DNA of 64,000 nucleotides from Brevibacillus_H ginsengisoli (GCF_050113715.1 NZ_JBNJQR010000005.1:186001-250000); one strand, 5' to 3'; counted from the stretch's first letter, positions 47,618 to 58,735 are shown. Notes: generated by a model from the sequence alone, not told the origin. A program made the numbers and translations.

Positions 47618-50600
47618 AGCCCATACAACTGATCCTGTCCGGATTGAACAGCTATCGGGAAAAACAGGTCATTGATTTCGAAACCCTCACTCAAGCCGGG
47701 CTGTTTGGAATTTTTGGTCCGACGGGAAGCGGTAAATCAACGATTCTCGATGCGATTACGCTCGCGTTATATGGTCAGGTTGTCCGCATGGGAGGCACCT
47801 CCCATCCGCAGCAGGTACTAAACCAATTGGAGGATCGGCTGTTTGTATCTTTTACCTTTGAATTGGGTAAGGGAGAGGCATGCAGACGATACACAATCGA
47901 ACGGGAATTTGGACTCGATAAAAAGGGAAACAAGCGCCAGCCGGAAGTTCGCCTGATTCAGCGTGCCCATTCAGACGATGAAGAAGATTTCGTCATGGAG
48001 TCCAAAGCGACCATGGCGACACAGGCAGTGGAGAAGCTGATTGGCTTGACCATCCACGATTTCACGCGCGCCGTCGTTTTGCCGCAGGGGCAGTTCTCCA
48101 AGTTTCTTACGCTGAAAGGCAGTGAGCGCAATGAGATGCTGCAGCGGATTTTTCACCTGCATGAATACGGCGAGAAGCTGGGTGACCGGATTCGGGCGTT
48201 AGCCGACAGCAACAAGACGGAGCTTCATCAGTTGGAGCTGGAGCTCGCCAAGCTGGGCGAAGCGGGTCCGGAAGCATTGCTAGCGGCGACAAGCGAGCTG
48301 GAAGCCGTACAGCAACAGGAGCATGCGTTGCGAAGTCAGTTTGAACAGCTTCAGGAACGCAAGCAGGAGATGGAACAACTTCGCGTCCTGCAAGAAGAAC
48401 TAAATAAGGTGAATGAGCGATTGCAAGCACTTCAGCAGGAGGAAGCCAGAATCCAGGAGGTACATAAACGGATTCAGGAGATCGAAGCAAGTATCCAGCT
48501 GTGGCCGTTGATTGAGAAGATGCGAAAGCTGGAAACGGAGCAAGCGCAAACCAACCAAAACTTGCAACAAATCCGCGTCCAAAGAGAAGAAGCAACTTCT
48601 CGGTATGAGGCGCAAGAATTAGCGTATCAGGAGGCACTTCGTCTTTTGCGGAGCGAAGAACCTTTGATCATCGAGCAAAAATCACGACTGGCTCAAGCTC
48701 AAGAGTGGGAGAAGGAACTCTCAGTCGGGAAGCAAGCCATCGGAGCACTTCAACAAGAGATACAAGAAAAGCAAACGCTGGAGACACAGTTGGCGGTTCA
48801 GTTGGAGACGGATCACAAGCAGCTCGAGAAGTGGGGACAGGAGCTCTCACAGATTGAAGCGCAATTACGTCAACTGATCGTTACCCCTGAGGAGCGCAAA
48901 CAAGCGCAAGCCATGCTGGAAACGAAGAAAACCTGGCTCCGAGAAACCAAGCATCACAAGGAACAGCTTCAGGATTCAGATCGATTGTCCAAACAATTGA
49001 AGATGAGCGCCCAACAACTGCAGCAGTTTCAACAGGCTTGGGTGGAAACGATTGAGAAACGCAAACAACTGGAGCAAGTGTGGGAAGAGCTACAATCCCA
49101 GCCCTCCGCAACTGATCAAGAGCTGGAGACCTTGCGTGACAGCTTGACACAGGTTAAAGCGATTGGCAAAGAGTGGCGTGAACTAGATCAGGCAGACAAT
49201 GCCTTGAAAAAGAAACAAGAAGAGTGGCTGAAGCAATGGAGTGTATGTGAACAGGCCATCCAACAGATTACCCAACAAACCGCCGATCAGGAAAAACTTC
49301 GTCAAGAAAAGCTCGCACAGAAGCAAGAGGTAGAGCAGAGAATGCGTGACTGGCATACAGCCAATATGGCGTCGTCTCTTCGCCATTCTCTCGTACAGGG
49401 AGAAGCATGTCCAGTATGCGGTTCCTGTGATCATCCGATCAGCCAGAAGGACCATCAACTCGAGCAGTTTGCCCAAGGGGAAGATGAGCTGAAGCAACAG
49501 ATCGAGCTTGTGGAGCGAGCGCTGTCCGACGTGGAAAAGGAACTGGATGCGAGCAAAGAACAGATGCAATCCTTACGCGTACAAGAGGCTGGGCTTCGCC
49601 AGCGGGAAGAGAGCCTGCAGGAAGAGAAGCAAGTGCTTAAAGTGCGTGATACAGGTATTCAGGAGCAATTGCAGCAACTAGGTGAGATCTGGGTGGTACA
49701 GGGAATTGATCAGCTTCTTGCCCGTTACCAACAGGTGGATCAGGAATGGAAAGAGAAAACAGCACACAAGGAAGCACATAAACGGCGGACAGAAGAGCTG
49801 CAGCAAGCGCTGGTCGCGAATCGTGAACAGGAGCTTACGAACAAAGCGGATTACGATAGACAAGCAGCCGTTCAGGATCAGCTTCAACAGCAAGTAACAG
49901 CGGTTGAAGAACGATTGGTTCAAGCAGGAACACTCGCCCAGGAGGCAGGGATTCAGCTTCACCAGGTTCGTGGGGACGTTTTGGTAGAGCAGATTGAGGA
50001 GCTTTGTGAATTGCTTGAGAAACGGGAAACGTCACTCGCCCAACACCAGCAATCGCACCAACAGCTGACGGAACAAATCACGAAGACACAGAGTCAATTT
50101 CAACAAGCCAAGGTGAAGCAGACCGAGCTGGTCAGTATGCTTACGTTAATGAATAAACAATTGCTGGAGAAACAAACGGTACACGAAGAGAAGAAGCAGC
50201 AGTGGAAAGAGCGCACCGGAGGAGTTGCGGCGGCTACACGCTTGCTCGAGCTTGAGCAGAAGCTGGATACCTACCGAACGTCGCTTGAGACCAAGGAGAA
50301 AGCCAAGTCCGAAGCGATGGAAATCAAACAGCGGCTTCATGAGGATCTGCTTAAGCTGGAAGAGTCGGCCTTACAGATTGAGCGTCAGTTGAATGAAGCG
50401 GTGCTGGCAGTGCAACAGGCCTTGCTTCAGACAGGCATGCCTGACGTTCAACAGGCGGAGCTGATCTATCAGGAACGAGAACAGCTAGCGGAATTCAAGC
50501 AGCAAGTGCAAGCGCATCAAACCATGCTGACTCAGCTTCAGTACGATCATCAGCGGCTGATGGAGAAGTTGGAAGGCAGAACCATCGATCCGGCAGAATG

Positions 50601-51261
50601 GCAAGCGCTTATATCGAGCTGGCAGGAGATGGAGGCCGCGTGGACTACGATCAAAGAACAGGTCGTCCTTGCCACCCAACAAGTAGCGGTGAAACAGGCC
50701 AATCATCAACGCTGGCTGGAAGTGCATCAGCGATATGAAGAAATCATGAAGGAACAGAGCCGATTGGATGATTTGCGCAAGCTGTTTGAAGCCAAGGCGT
50801 TCGTCCAGTTTATTGCCGAAGAAAAAATGACGTCAATCGCTCGTGACGCCTCCTACCATCTCGCTCGGATGACCAAAAACCGGTATGCGTTGGAAATTGG
50901 CGCAGAAGGCGAATTCATTCTGCGAGACGAAGCGGCAGGAGGGCATAGACGCAGTGTCAGCACGCTCTCAGGGGGTGAGACGTTCCTGACTTCACTGGCC
51001 CTTGCGCTGGCTTTATCGGTGGAGATTCAGATGCGCGGAAGCCGTCTGGAATTCTTCTTCCTTGATGAGGGTTTTGGGACGCTTGACCCTGATCTGTTGG
51101 AAGTGGTGCTGGATGCGTTGGAGCGATTGCGCATGGATGATTTTGCGATCGGATTAATCAGTCACGTACCCGAAATTAAAGAACGCATGCCGCGCAGGCT
51201 GGTCATCACTCCAGCAGAACCAATGGGACGCGGCAGTATGATTGAGTTAGAAATCGAGTAA
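47614..51261 (+). CDS. sbcC: Exonuclease SbcC (SMC-like ATPase)
   Basis: 1215 residues. Walker A GPTGSGKST is near residue 36, then the head segment. Two very long Gln/Glu-rich coiled coils (about 190-590 and 625-1040) flank the zinc hook CPVCGSC with Cys599 and Cys602. The C-terminal head has the signature STLSGGETFLTSLALALALS and Walker B FFLDEGFGTLD. SbcC is the Rad50-like partner of SbcD, tethering DNA and gating the nuclease by ATP. It overlaps sbcD by four bases and is 23 bp before addB. Confidence 0.95.
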   Translation: MKPIQLILSGLNSYREKQVIDFETLTQAGLFGIFGPTGSGKSTILDAITLALYGQVVRMGGTSHPQQVLNQLEDRLFVSFTFELGKGEACRRYTIEREFGLDKKGNKRQPEVRLIQRAHSDDEEDFVMESKATMATQAVEKLIGLTIHDFTRAVVLPQGQFSKFLTLKGSERNEMLQRIFHLHEYGEKLGDRIRALADSNKTELHQLELELAKLGEAGPEALLAATSELEAVQQQEHALRSQFEQLQERKQEMEQLRVLQEELNKVNERLQALQQEEARIQEVHKRIQEIEASIQLWPLIEKMRKLETEQAQTNQNLQQIRVQREEATSRYEAQELAYQEALRLLRSEEPLIIEQKSRLAQAQEWEKELSVGKQAIGALQQEIQEKQTLETQLAVQLETDHKQLEKWGQELSQIEAQLRQLIVTPEERKQAQAMLETKKTWLRETKHHKEQLQDSDRLSKQLKMSAQQLQQFQQAWVETIEKRKQLEQVWEELQSQPSATDQELETLRDSLTQVKAIGKEWRELDQADNALKKKQEEWLKQWSVCEQAIQQITQQTADQEKLRQEKLAQKQEVEQRMRDWHTANMASSLRHSLVQGEACPVCGSCDHPISQKDHQLEQFAQGEDELKQQIELVERALSDVEKELDASKEQMQSLRVQEAGLRQREESLQEEKQVLKVRDTGIQEQLQQLGEIWVVQGIDQLLARYQQVDQEWKEKTAHKEAHKRRTEELQQALVANREQELTNKADYDRQAAVQDQLQQQVTAVEERLVQAGTLAQEAGIQLHQVRGDVLVEQIEELCELLEKRETSLAQHQQSHQQLTEQITKTQSQFQQAKVKQTELVSMLTLMNKQLLEKQTVHEEKKQQWKERTGGVAAATRLLELEQKLDTYRTSLETKEKAKSEAMEIKQRLHEDLLKLEESALQIERQLNEAVLAVQQALLQTGMPDVQQAELIYQEREQLAEFKQQVQAHQTMLTQLQYDHQRLMEKLEGRTIDPAEWQALISSWQEMEAAWTTIKEQVVLATQQVAVKQANHQRWLEVHQRYEEIMKEQSRLDDLRKLFEAKAFVQFIAEEKMTSIARDASYHLARMTKNRYALEIGAEGEFILRDEAAGGHRRSVSTLSGGETFLTSLALALALSVEIQMRGSRLEFFFLDEGFGTLDPDLLEVVLDALERLRMDDFAIGLISHVPEIKERMPRRLVITPAEPMGRGSMIELEIE

Positions 51262-51284
51262 TCAAACAGGTAGGAGGGGAGATC

Positions 51285-54200
51285 ATGGCCGTCCAGTTTA
51301 TCCTTGGGCGAGCTGGTACTGGGAAGACGACGACCATTGTGGGCCAAATTGTTGATCAAATGGAGTCGAACCCGATCGGCCCGCCACTCATTTATATCGT
51401 GCCAGAGCAAGCCACGTTTCAAGCGGAATATACCCTAGCAGCATCCTCCGCCTCAAAAGGAACGATTCGGGCTCAGGTGCTCAGCTTTGGGCGTCTAGCT
51501 TACAGAATCGTGCAGGAAATGGGCGGAAGCAGCCTGGTGCCTGTTGACGAATTAGGAAAACAGATGGTGCTCAGGATGCTTTTGGAGCGTCACCGAGATG
51601 AACTTCAATTGTTCCAAAGAGCGTCAACACAGCCGGGTTTTGCGGAAAAACTGGCGCGCATGATTACCGAGTGCAAAACATTTGGGATTACAGCGGAGCA
51701 GCTTCAACAAGAAGAGTGGGGTACTGGCACTCTGTCCGCCAAGCTGCATGATTTGCAGCTCATGATGCGGGCGTATGAAGAGTACATCTTCGGACAGTTT
51801 TACGATACGGACGATATGCTGACAAGAGTTGCAAGTCAGATTGAACAATCACGCTATCTTCAAGATGCACAGATTTGGATCGATGGTTTTGTTGGTTTTA
51901 CCAAACAGGAGTATCAGATCCTTGAGCAATTGATGCGACACACCAAGCAAGTGACGATTGCCCTTACGCTTGACCCTGCCTTGCAGCATCAGAGAGCGAA
52001 TGAGCTGGATGTTTTTTATCAGACCCATGAGACGTGTATTCGCTTGCGCAAGCTTGCTGGCGAATGCGGAGTGGACATGGAAGAACCAATCGAGCTGGTT
52101 CAACCCCAACGTTTTGCGAACAGCCCCGCGATTGGACACATGGAGAAATCATATTTTGCTTGGGGGAATAAAGCAGGGTATCCGTCCGTGTTCCACGCAG
52201 AGGAGATTGAGGCCTTCACAGCTTCCAATCGCCGCACGGAGGTAGAGGCAGTCGGCCTGAAAATCTTGAAGCTGGCGAAGGAAAAAGGATACCGCTGGCG
52301 TGAAATGGCGGTCATGCTCAGAGATGCGACGCCATATGCCGATGCTCTCGCTCATACGTTCACGGAGTTAGGAATCCCGTACTTTCTTGACCAGAAGCGC
52401 AATGTCATGCATCTCCCGCTGATCGAGCTAGTTCGTTCGGCATTGGAAATGGTTAGCGCCAACTGGAGATACGAAGCTGTTTTTCGCTGTCTTAAGACTG
52501 ATTTATGTTCCCCTCATGCTGAGATCACGGTAGAGGAAATGCGCTCGGAGATCGACCTCTTGGAGAATTACTGCTTGGCGTATGGAATCCACGGCTCCCA
52601 ATGGTTTGAGGAGAGCTACTGGGAGATTGAGCAAAGGGACAAAATCTATGCCGAAATCGACAGTATTCGCGAGCGGTATGTGAATGCGTTGAAGAACTTT
52701 GACTGGCAGATGAAGCAGGCAGCCAAAGTAAATATTCAAGCAATGGTGGCCATGCTGTATCAGCTGTTGGTCGATCTTCATATTCCCGAAAAGCTGGAGC
52801 AATGGCAACGTACCGCACAGGAAAATGGTGAGATTGAACAAGCTCGTGAGCATGGACAGGTCTGGAACGGATTAATGGAATTATTTGACCAGATCGTTGA
52901 AGTCATGGGGGATGTATCGGTTGATTTGACGACCTTTACCAAAATTCTTGAGAGCGGCTTAGAGAGCTTCCGACTCGGTCTGGTTCCTCCTGCTGTAGAT
53001 CAGGTGGTCATCGGGCAGATGGAGAGGTCACGTCAGCCTGAAGTCAAGGCGATGTTCTTGCTTGGAGCCAATGACGGTGTGCTCCCGATGCGTCCACAAG
53101 AAGACGGATTATTGGATGAAGCGGAGCGGGAGAAGCTGGAACAGGCCGGAATCGAGCTGGCACCATCGGCCAAAAGTCGCCTGTTAGCCGAGCAATTCTT
53201 ACTCTACCAAGCGCTGACACGACCAACGGAGCATTTCGTGATGAGCTGCGCGCTTTCGGATGAAGAAGGCAAGGCCCTTTTGCCTTCCTCCGCATTTGAT
53301 AAGCTGAAATCACTGTTTCCGCAGCTGACGATTCAGTTCTTCCACAACGAGCCAAGCGGCATTGGGGAAGAAGATTTGTTGTTAGTGGGGCGTCCGAAGC
53401 AGGTGTTTCCACATCTCGTGACACTCTTGAGACAGCTGAAAAAAGGAACACCGCTTTCGCCTTTCTGGTGGGAAGTGTATGACTGGTTCGCTTCTAAGCC
53501 CAATAACGCAAGGGAACGCTGGCTGTTGGGCGGGCTTACCTATACCAATACAGCCCGAACGCTAAAAAAAGAGACGAGCCGCTCCCTTTATGGGCAGAAG
53601 CTGCGACTGAGTGTGTCGCGTCTGGAGCGTTTTCAAGCTTGTCCTTTTCAACACTTTGCTTCCCATGGGCTGAGACTGAAGGATCGGCCTTACTATCGTC
53701 TCGAGCGTTTTGATGTGGGGGATTTGTTCCACGCGTCTTTGAAGCGGGCGGTTGAGATAATTAACGAAGCAGGTCTTGATTGGGGACGCTTGGACGAAGC
53801 GGACAGCATGCGGCTTGCCCATGAAGTGGTCGAAGAAGTCGTGCCGCAGACGAGAAACAGCATTCTCAACCGGACAGCCCGTTACCGCTTCGTGACCACC
53901 AAGCTGAAACGCTCAGTCGGCCGAGCGATCGCCACGTTGGGTGAGCATGCCAAGCGTAGCAAATTTGTTCCGGTTGGGTTGGAGGTTTCGTTCGGACCTG
54001 ATGCGGATGCGGAACTGCCAGGGCTGGAGTTTCACTGCCGTGACGGAAGTACAATCCAATTATTAGGCCGCATAGACCGCGTCGATCAATCAACCGATGG
54101 CGAGAAACGCTACCTGAGGGTAATCGACTACAAGACGGGAGCCAAAACCCTTGCGTTGATGGATGTTTGGAACGGCTTGAATCTGCAGCTACTCGTTTAT

Positions 54201-54779
54201 CTGGATGTCGTGGTGACCAATGCCGAAGAGTGGCTGGGGACGAAGGCGGAGATTGGCGGCGTGTTCTACTATCAGGTAGCGGATCCGGTCATTGCTGCCA
54301 AAACCCCTCTTTCACCGGAAGAAGTAGAGCGTCAACGAATCCAGAAGCTCAAAATGAAAGGGCTCATGCTAGCCGATACAGAGCTTGCTCGCCTGATGGA
54401 TGGAGAAACCGATAGTGGTTCATCTGATTTGATTCCATTCGGATTGAAAAAAGACGGTGCTTTTACAGCCAACTCATCGGTGGCCACCGCCGAGCAGTTT
54501 GACTCCCTACAGAAGTACGTCCGCAAGACGGTCCAACAAATCAGTGAGCAAATGCTGGATGGCACAATCGATATTGCACCGTATTCGCAGGGTACTAATC
54601 TTGCCTGTAACCTGTGTGACTATAAGCCGGTATGTCAGTATGATCAATTCTTTGAAGGCAATACAGAGCGCCTTCTCGCGAAAATGAAAAACAATCAAAT
54701 CTGGGACCTGCTCCAAGGAGCGGATGGAGCAGGGAGTAAGACCCTTGCCAGTCAGGAAGGGGGAGAGGAATCGTCATGA
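51285..54779 (+). CDS. addB: ATP-dependent helicase/nuclease subunit B
   Basis: 1164 residues. An N-terminal helicase-like Walker A, LGRAGTGKTTTI, is at residues 8-18. The C-terminal RecB-family nuclease has LGRIDRVD and VIDYKTG. An iron-sulfur cluster site is formed by Cys in ACPFQHF and by ACNLCDYKPVC (C-x2-C-x5-C), as in characterised AddB. With AddA it resects double-strand breaks and recognises Chi for RecA loading. GGAGGGGAG precedes the ATG, and the stop overlaps the addA start (ATGA, 54776-54779). Confidence 0.95.
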   Translation: MAVQFILGRAGTGKTTTIVGQIVDQMESNPIGPPLIYIVPEQATFQAEYTLAASSASKGTIRAQVLSFGRLAYRIVQEMGGSSLVPVDELGKQMVLRMLLERHRDELQLFQRASTQPGFAEKLARMITECKTFGITAEQLQQEEWGTGTLSAKLHDLQLMMRAYEEYIFGQFYDTDDMLTRVASQIEQSRYLQDAQIWIDGFVGFTKQEYQILEQLMRHTKQVTIALTLDPALQHQRANELDVFYQTHETCIRLRKLAGECGVDMEEPIELVQPQRFANSPAIGHMEKSYFAWGNKAGYPSVFHAEEIEAFTASNRRTEVEAVGLKILKLAKEKGYRWREMAVMLRDATPYADALAHTFTELGIPYFLDQKRNVMHLPLIELVRSALEMVSANWRYEAVFRCLKTDLCSPHAEITVEEMRSEIDLLENYCLAYGIHGSQWFEESYWEIEQRDKIYAEIDSIRERYVNALKNFDWQMKQAAKVNIQAMVAMLYQLLVDLHIPEKLEQWQRTAQENGEIEQAREHGQVWNGLMELFDQIVEVMGDVSVDLTTFTKILESGLESFRLGLVPPAVDQVVIGQMERSRQPEVKAMFLLGANDGVLPMRPQEDGLLDEAEREKLEQAGIELAPSAKSRLLAEQFLLYQALTRPTEHFVMSCALSDEEGKALLPSSAFDKLKSLFPQLTIQFFHNEPSGIGEEDLLLVGRPKQVFPHLVTLLRQLKKGTPLSPFWWEVYDWFASKPNNARERWLLGGLTYTNTARTLKKETSRSLYGQKLRLSVSRLERFQACPFQHFASHGLRLKDRPYYRLERFDVGDLFHASLKRAVEIINEAGLDWGRLDEADSMRLAHEVVEEVVPQTRNSILNRTARYRFVTTKLKRSVGRAIATLGEHAKRSKFVPVGLEVSFGPDADAELPGLEFHCRDGSTIQLLGRIDRVDQSTDGEKRYLRVIDYKTGAKTLALMDVWNGLNLQLLVYLDVVVTNAEEWLGTKAEIGGVFYYQVADPVIAAKTPLSPEEVERQRIQKLKMKGLMLADTELARLMDGETDSGSSDLIPFGLKKDGAFTANSSVATAEQFDSLQKYVRKTVQQISEQMLDGTIDIAPYSQGTNLACNLCDYKPVCQYDQFFEGNTERLLAKMKNNQIWDLLQGADGAGSKTLASQEGGEESS

Positions 54780-57700
54780 CCGCAAATCAAACCAAACCAG
54801 AACAATGGACAGACGAACAGTGGGAAGCGATTATTGCGCGCGGACAGAACCTGCTGGTCGCCGCTGCCGCTGGATCAGGTAAAACCTCCGTCCTGGTAGA
54901 GCGCATTATTCGTAGAATTCTGGACGATCATGATCCGATTGGTGTGGATCAATTGCTTGTCGTGACGTTCACCAATGCGGCGGCGGCAGAGATGCGCCAC
55001 CGGATCGGGGACGCTTTGCGCAAGGCGCTGGAGGAGAATCCTGTTTCACATCATGTCCGCAAACAGCTTAGCATGCTGCAGCGCGCGACGATCACCACGA
55101 TCCACTCGTTCTGTCTGAATTTGCTCAGGCAGTACTACTATATGGTTGATCTCGACCCCAACTTTCGGATAGCGGATCCCTTGGAGATGGAGCTTATTCG
55201 GCAAGACGTACTGGAGGAGCAGCTGGAGAAGTGGTACGCAAGCGATGACGAGTTTGTCACACTGGCCGACGTGATGGTAGAGGGGCAGGATGATGCAGGA
55301 TTAGCCACTCTGTTGTTGAAGCTGTATGAGTTTTCCCGAAGCCATCCAGAACCCTCCCGTTGGCTTCAAGAAGCGGCAGGGATGTTTCAAATCGAGGCGG
55401 ATACATCCATCGCCGAGCTTCCCTGGACGTCGAGCATCACGGCGTCCATCCAGCTTCAGCTGCAAGCGACTCAAGCCCATTTAGAGAAGGCTTTGCGTTT
55501 GGCGGGTTCAACGGAAGGACCACAGGCGTATGTTCCCCTTTTAGAAAAAGAGCACCAAGCCGTGCAAGCCGCACAAGCTGCCTCTGAGAGCGGTTGGGAA
55601 GCGATGGAGGCGTCGATCCGCGCGATTACGTTTGGTCGATTGCCGGGGGTAAAAGACGCCGATCCTCTCGTCAAGGAACAGGTGCAAGCCTTGCGCAATG
55701 GCGTGAAGGATCGAGTGAAAAAGCTTGTCGAAGAGTATTTCTCCACTGACACCGCTCAATATCGCGCGGATATTCTCCAAATGGCTCCGGTGCTGGGTAC
55801 ATTAGCTCGCTTGGTGATTCAATTTGATGAAGCGTATCAAGCGGAGAAGCGCTCTCGAGCGATTGTCGATTTCGGGGATTTGGAGCATCTTGCTTTGCAA
55901 ATTCTCGTGGAGCATCAGGCGGACGAGCCTGGGAGTTGCCCGTCTTCCATCGCGTTGCAACTCCGCGAACAGTTTGCCGAGGTTCTAGTCGATGAATATC
56001 AGGATATTAACCTCGTTCAAGAGACGATATTACAGATGGTTTCGCGTGATGTTGAAACGAACGGGGTTTCCAATCGATTCATGGTTGGGGACGTCAAACA
56101 AAGCATTTATCGCTTCCGTCTGGCTGAACCGAAGCTCTTTTTACAAAAATACTCTACCTATTCTCGTAAGCAGGATTGGGGTTCATTCGCTCATTCAGAT
56201 TCTCAGTCTGATGGCCATCGAATCGACTTGGCGGCTAACTTCCGAAGTCGTCAGGAAGTGGTAGATGCGGTCAACTATGTGTTTCGCCAGATCATGACCC
56301 CACGCGTAGGGGAGCTTACTTACGACCGATCCGCCGAATTGATCGGACGAGCGCGTTACCCTGAAGTAGACAGCGAGCAATTGTCGGTAGAATTGCACTT
56401 GATCGACCGGTCAAAAATCACAGATGACTCGCTTGAAGCCGATTCCTTTCCATTAGAGACGATGGAGGAAAGCTCATCGGAGCAAGCGGATCAGCAGGTA
56501 AACGAGCAAGAGGAGGCATCAGTGGCCCAGCTTGAGGCGAGACTGATTGCGAAGCGGATTCACCAATGGATGGAACCAGGGGAAGGCGGCAAGCCACTAT
56601 TGGTATTTGACAAAAAAGAAGGCGGACTGCGTCCATTAGCCTATCGTGACATTGTGATTCTGTTGCGTGCTACAGCTGGTTGGGCACAGCCGATGCTGGA
56701 AGAATTCAGAGCCATGGGAATCCCGGTTCACGCGGAACAAAGCGACGGCTATTTCTCGGCAACTGAAGTGGAAGTCATGATGTCGTTGCTTCGTGTGATT
56801 GACAACCCGAAGCAGGATATTCCGTTAACGGCGGTTCTGCGCTCTCCAATCGTCGGACTTCGAGAAGAGCGGCTTGCCCAGATTCGCGTAGCCTATCCGT
56901 CCATCCCGTTTTACCAAGCGGTGGAGTTGTTCAAGAGTGAGGAATCCGATAAGGAATTTGGCTGGTTATGGATTCTACGCAGGTTCTACGAGATGCTGCA
57001 TCAATGGAGAACGAGAGCAAGACAAGGCTCTCTAGCCGATTTGATCGCACTGATTTATCGGGAGACTGGGTATCAGGACTACGTGACATCACTGGAGAAT
57101 GGCGCTCAGCGCAATGCTAATCTGCAAGCCCTGTATGATCGAGCCAGACAGTATGAAGCGACCTCCTATCGTGGTTTGTTCCGTTTCTTGCGTTTCATTG
57201 ACCGATTAAAGGAACGAGGAAGCGACTTGGGTGAAGCCCGGATTGTTGGCGAGAACGAGAACGTGGTTCGGATCATGACGATTCACAAAAGTAAAGGCTT
57301 GGAGTTCCCTGTTGTTTTCGTGGCGGGTTTAGGGAAACAGTTCAATACAATGGATCTCAAGAGCAAGTTCTTACTGCACAAGGATTTGGGCTTTGGAGCT
57401 CAAGTCATGGACAGTTCCTTGCGATTGCGGTATCCCAGCCTGAGCTATCTGGGAATCCGCGAGCGAATGCGGACAGAATTGCTTGCCGAAGAAATGCGCG
57501 TCTTGTACGTAGCTTTAACCAGGGCAAGAGAGAAGCTTCTGCTTGTCGGTTCGCTCAAGGATCTGACGAAAAGTCTGTCCCAGTGGTGTGATCAGACGGG
57601 AGATAAAGAGTCCCTTGCAGACGAAGAGTTAATGAACGCCAAAGGCTACCTCGATTGGCTCGGGCGTTCCGTTGTCCGTCATCCGGACGGAGCGCTGCTC

Positions 57701-58717
57701 AGGGAGCGATTCAAGGAGCTGGGGCACGAGCTGATGGTGAGGATGGTTCCAGATGATTCCCGCTGGCAGGTTGTGATTCGCCAAGCGCAAGAGTTCTCTG
57801 CCCAAAACATCTCACAAGCACCGAATGAAGGAACCTGGAGGCAGTTAACCCAACTTGTTCCAATCGAGGGACGACCAGAAGACATCCACTGGCGTTCCGT
57901 TATCGAACAGCGGCTCGCCTGGCAATATCCATTTGAGCGATCTACACAGTTAGCGGCGAAATGGACCGTAACCGAATTGAAACGACTGGAACAAGACAAG
58001 AGTTCCCGAGAGAATGAGCTTGCGGAACAAGTCGATCACAAGCCGTCGTACAAGGGTTCACCCTTTCAGAAATTACAAGTAACTAAACTTACGAATAAAC
58101 CAAAATTTTTAGCAAGAAATGATGAAATGATTGACCGTTCAACCAATAATCGAAAAATAACTCCGTTCACACGGGCGGAAGTCGGAACCTTCACTCACTT
58201 AGTTATGCAGCATCTTGACCTGACTGGTGAATTAAGCCAGTCCGATGTAGCAAATCAGATAAGTCGTCTGGTAGAGCGTCAGTTTTTAACGGAAGAACAG
58301 GCATCATGCCTTGATATTGGCAAGATTGTCCGATTCTTTGAGACAGAACTTGGTCAAACAATGAAGAATGCGCCGTGGGTATACCGGGAGCTTCCGTTCA
58401 CTATGGCGGTTTCCGCCAAAGAAGTGATCGAGGATGAGTGGCTGACGGATCAGTCAGAAGGCGATCAGATTATCGTGCAGGGTGTGCTTGATTGTCTTAT
58501 CGAACACGACGACGGCACCCTTACTCTTGTGGACTACAAAACCGACGCGATCGAGGGTGAGCTTACGGCTGATCTCATCCGTTCACTGGAAGCGAGATAC
58601 CACAAACAGGTGCAAAGCTATATTCGAGCGATTGAGCGCATCTGGAGACGCAAGGTAAGTTCTAGTTATCTTTACTATTTTGATCGAGATTTGCTTGTAC
58701 AGGTAAACAGAGGATAA
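54776..58717 (+). CDS. addA: ATP-dependent helicase/nuclease subunit A
   Basis: 1313 residues of UvrD/RecB-type superfamily 1 helicase. The Q-motif region WTDEQWEAI precedes Walker A AAAAGSGKTS (29-38), then VVTFTNAAAAEMR (motif Ia), VDEYQDIN (Walker B/DExQ), GDVKQSIYRFR (motif III), IMTIHKSKGLEFPVV and RVLYVALTRAREKLLL (motif VI). The C-terminal nuclease has LVDYKTD at 1251-1257. AddA supplies the 3'-5' motor and one of the two nuclease sites of AddAB. It ends the operon; a hairpin terminator lies 19 bp after the stop. Confidence 0.96.
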   Translation: MTANQTKPEQWTDEQWEAIIARGQNLLVAAAAGSGKTSVLVERIIRRILDDHDPIGVDQLLVVTFTNAAAAEMRHRIGDALRKALEENPVSHHVRKQLSMLQRATITTIHSFCLNLLRQYYYMVDLDPNFRIADPLEMELIRQDVLEEQLEKWYASDDEFVTLADVMVEGQDDAGLATLLLKLYEFSRSHPEPSRWLQEAAGMFQIEADTSIAELPWTSSITASIQLQLQATQAHLEKALRLAGSTEGPQAYVPLLEKEHQAVQAAQAASESGWEAMEASIRAITFGRLPGVKDADPLVKEQVQALRNGVKDRVKKLVEEYFSTDTAQYRADILQMAPVLGTLARLVIQFDEAYQAEKRSRAIVDFGDLEHLALQILVEHQADEPGSCPSSIALQLREQFAEVLVDEYQDINLVQETILQMVSRDVETNGVSNRFMVGDVKQSIYRFRLAEPKLFLQKYSTYSRKQDWGSFAHSDSQSDGHRIDLAANFRSRQEVVDAVNYVFRQIMTPRVGELTYDRSAELIGRARYPEVDSEQLSVELHLIDRSKITDDSLEADSFPLETMEESSSEQADQQVNEQEEASVAQLEARLIAKRIHQWMEPGEGGKPLLVFDKKEGGLRPLAYRDIVILLRATAGWAQPMLEEFRAMGIPVHAEQSDGYFSATEVEVMMSLLRVIDNPKQDIPLTAVLRSPIVGLREERLAQIRVAYPSIPFYQAVELFKSEESDKEFGWLWILRRFYEMLHQWRTRARQGSLADLIALIYRETGYQDYVTSLENGAQRNANLQALYDRARQYEATSYRGLFRFLRFIDRLKERGSDLGEARIVGENENVVRIMTIHKSKGLEFPVVFVAGLGKQFNTMDLKSKFLLHKDLGFGAQVMDSSLRLRYPSLSYLGIRERMRTELLAEEMRVLYVALTRAREKLLLVGSLKDLTKSLSQWCDQTGDKESLADEELMNAKGYLDWLGRSVVRHPDGALLRERFKELGHELMVRMVPDDSRWQVVIRQAQEFSAQNISQAPNEGTWRQLTQLVPIEGRPEDIHWRSVIEQRLAWQYPFERSTQLAAKWTVTELKRLEQDKSSRENELAEQVDHKPSYKGSPFQKLQVTKLTNKPKFLARNDEMIDRSTNNRKITPFTRAEVGTFTHLVMQHLDLTGELSQSDVANQISRLVERQFLTEEQASCLDIGKIVRFFETELGQTMKNAPWVYRELPFTMAVSAKEVIEDEWLTDQSEGDQIIVQGVLDCLIEHDDGTLTLVDYKTDAIEGELTADLIRSLEARYHKQVQSYIRAIERIWRRKVSSSYLYYFDRDLLVQVNRG

Positions 58718-58735
58718 GAAACATTCCAATATGAC

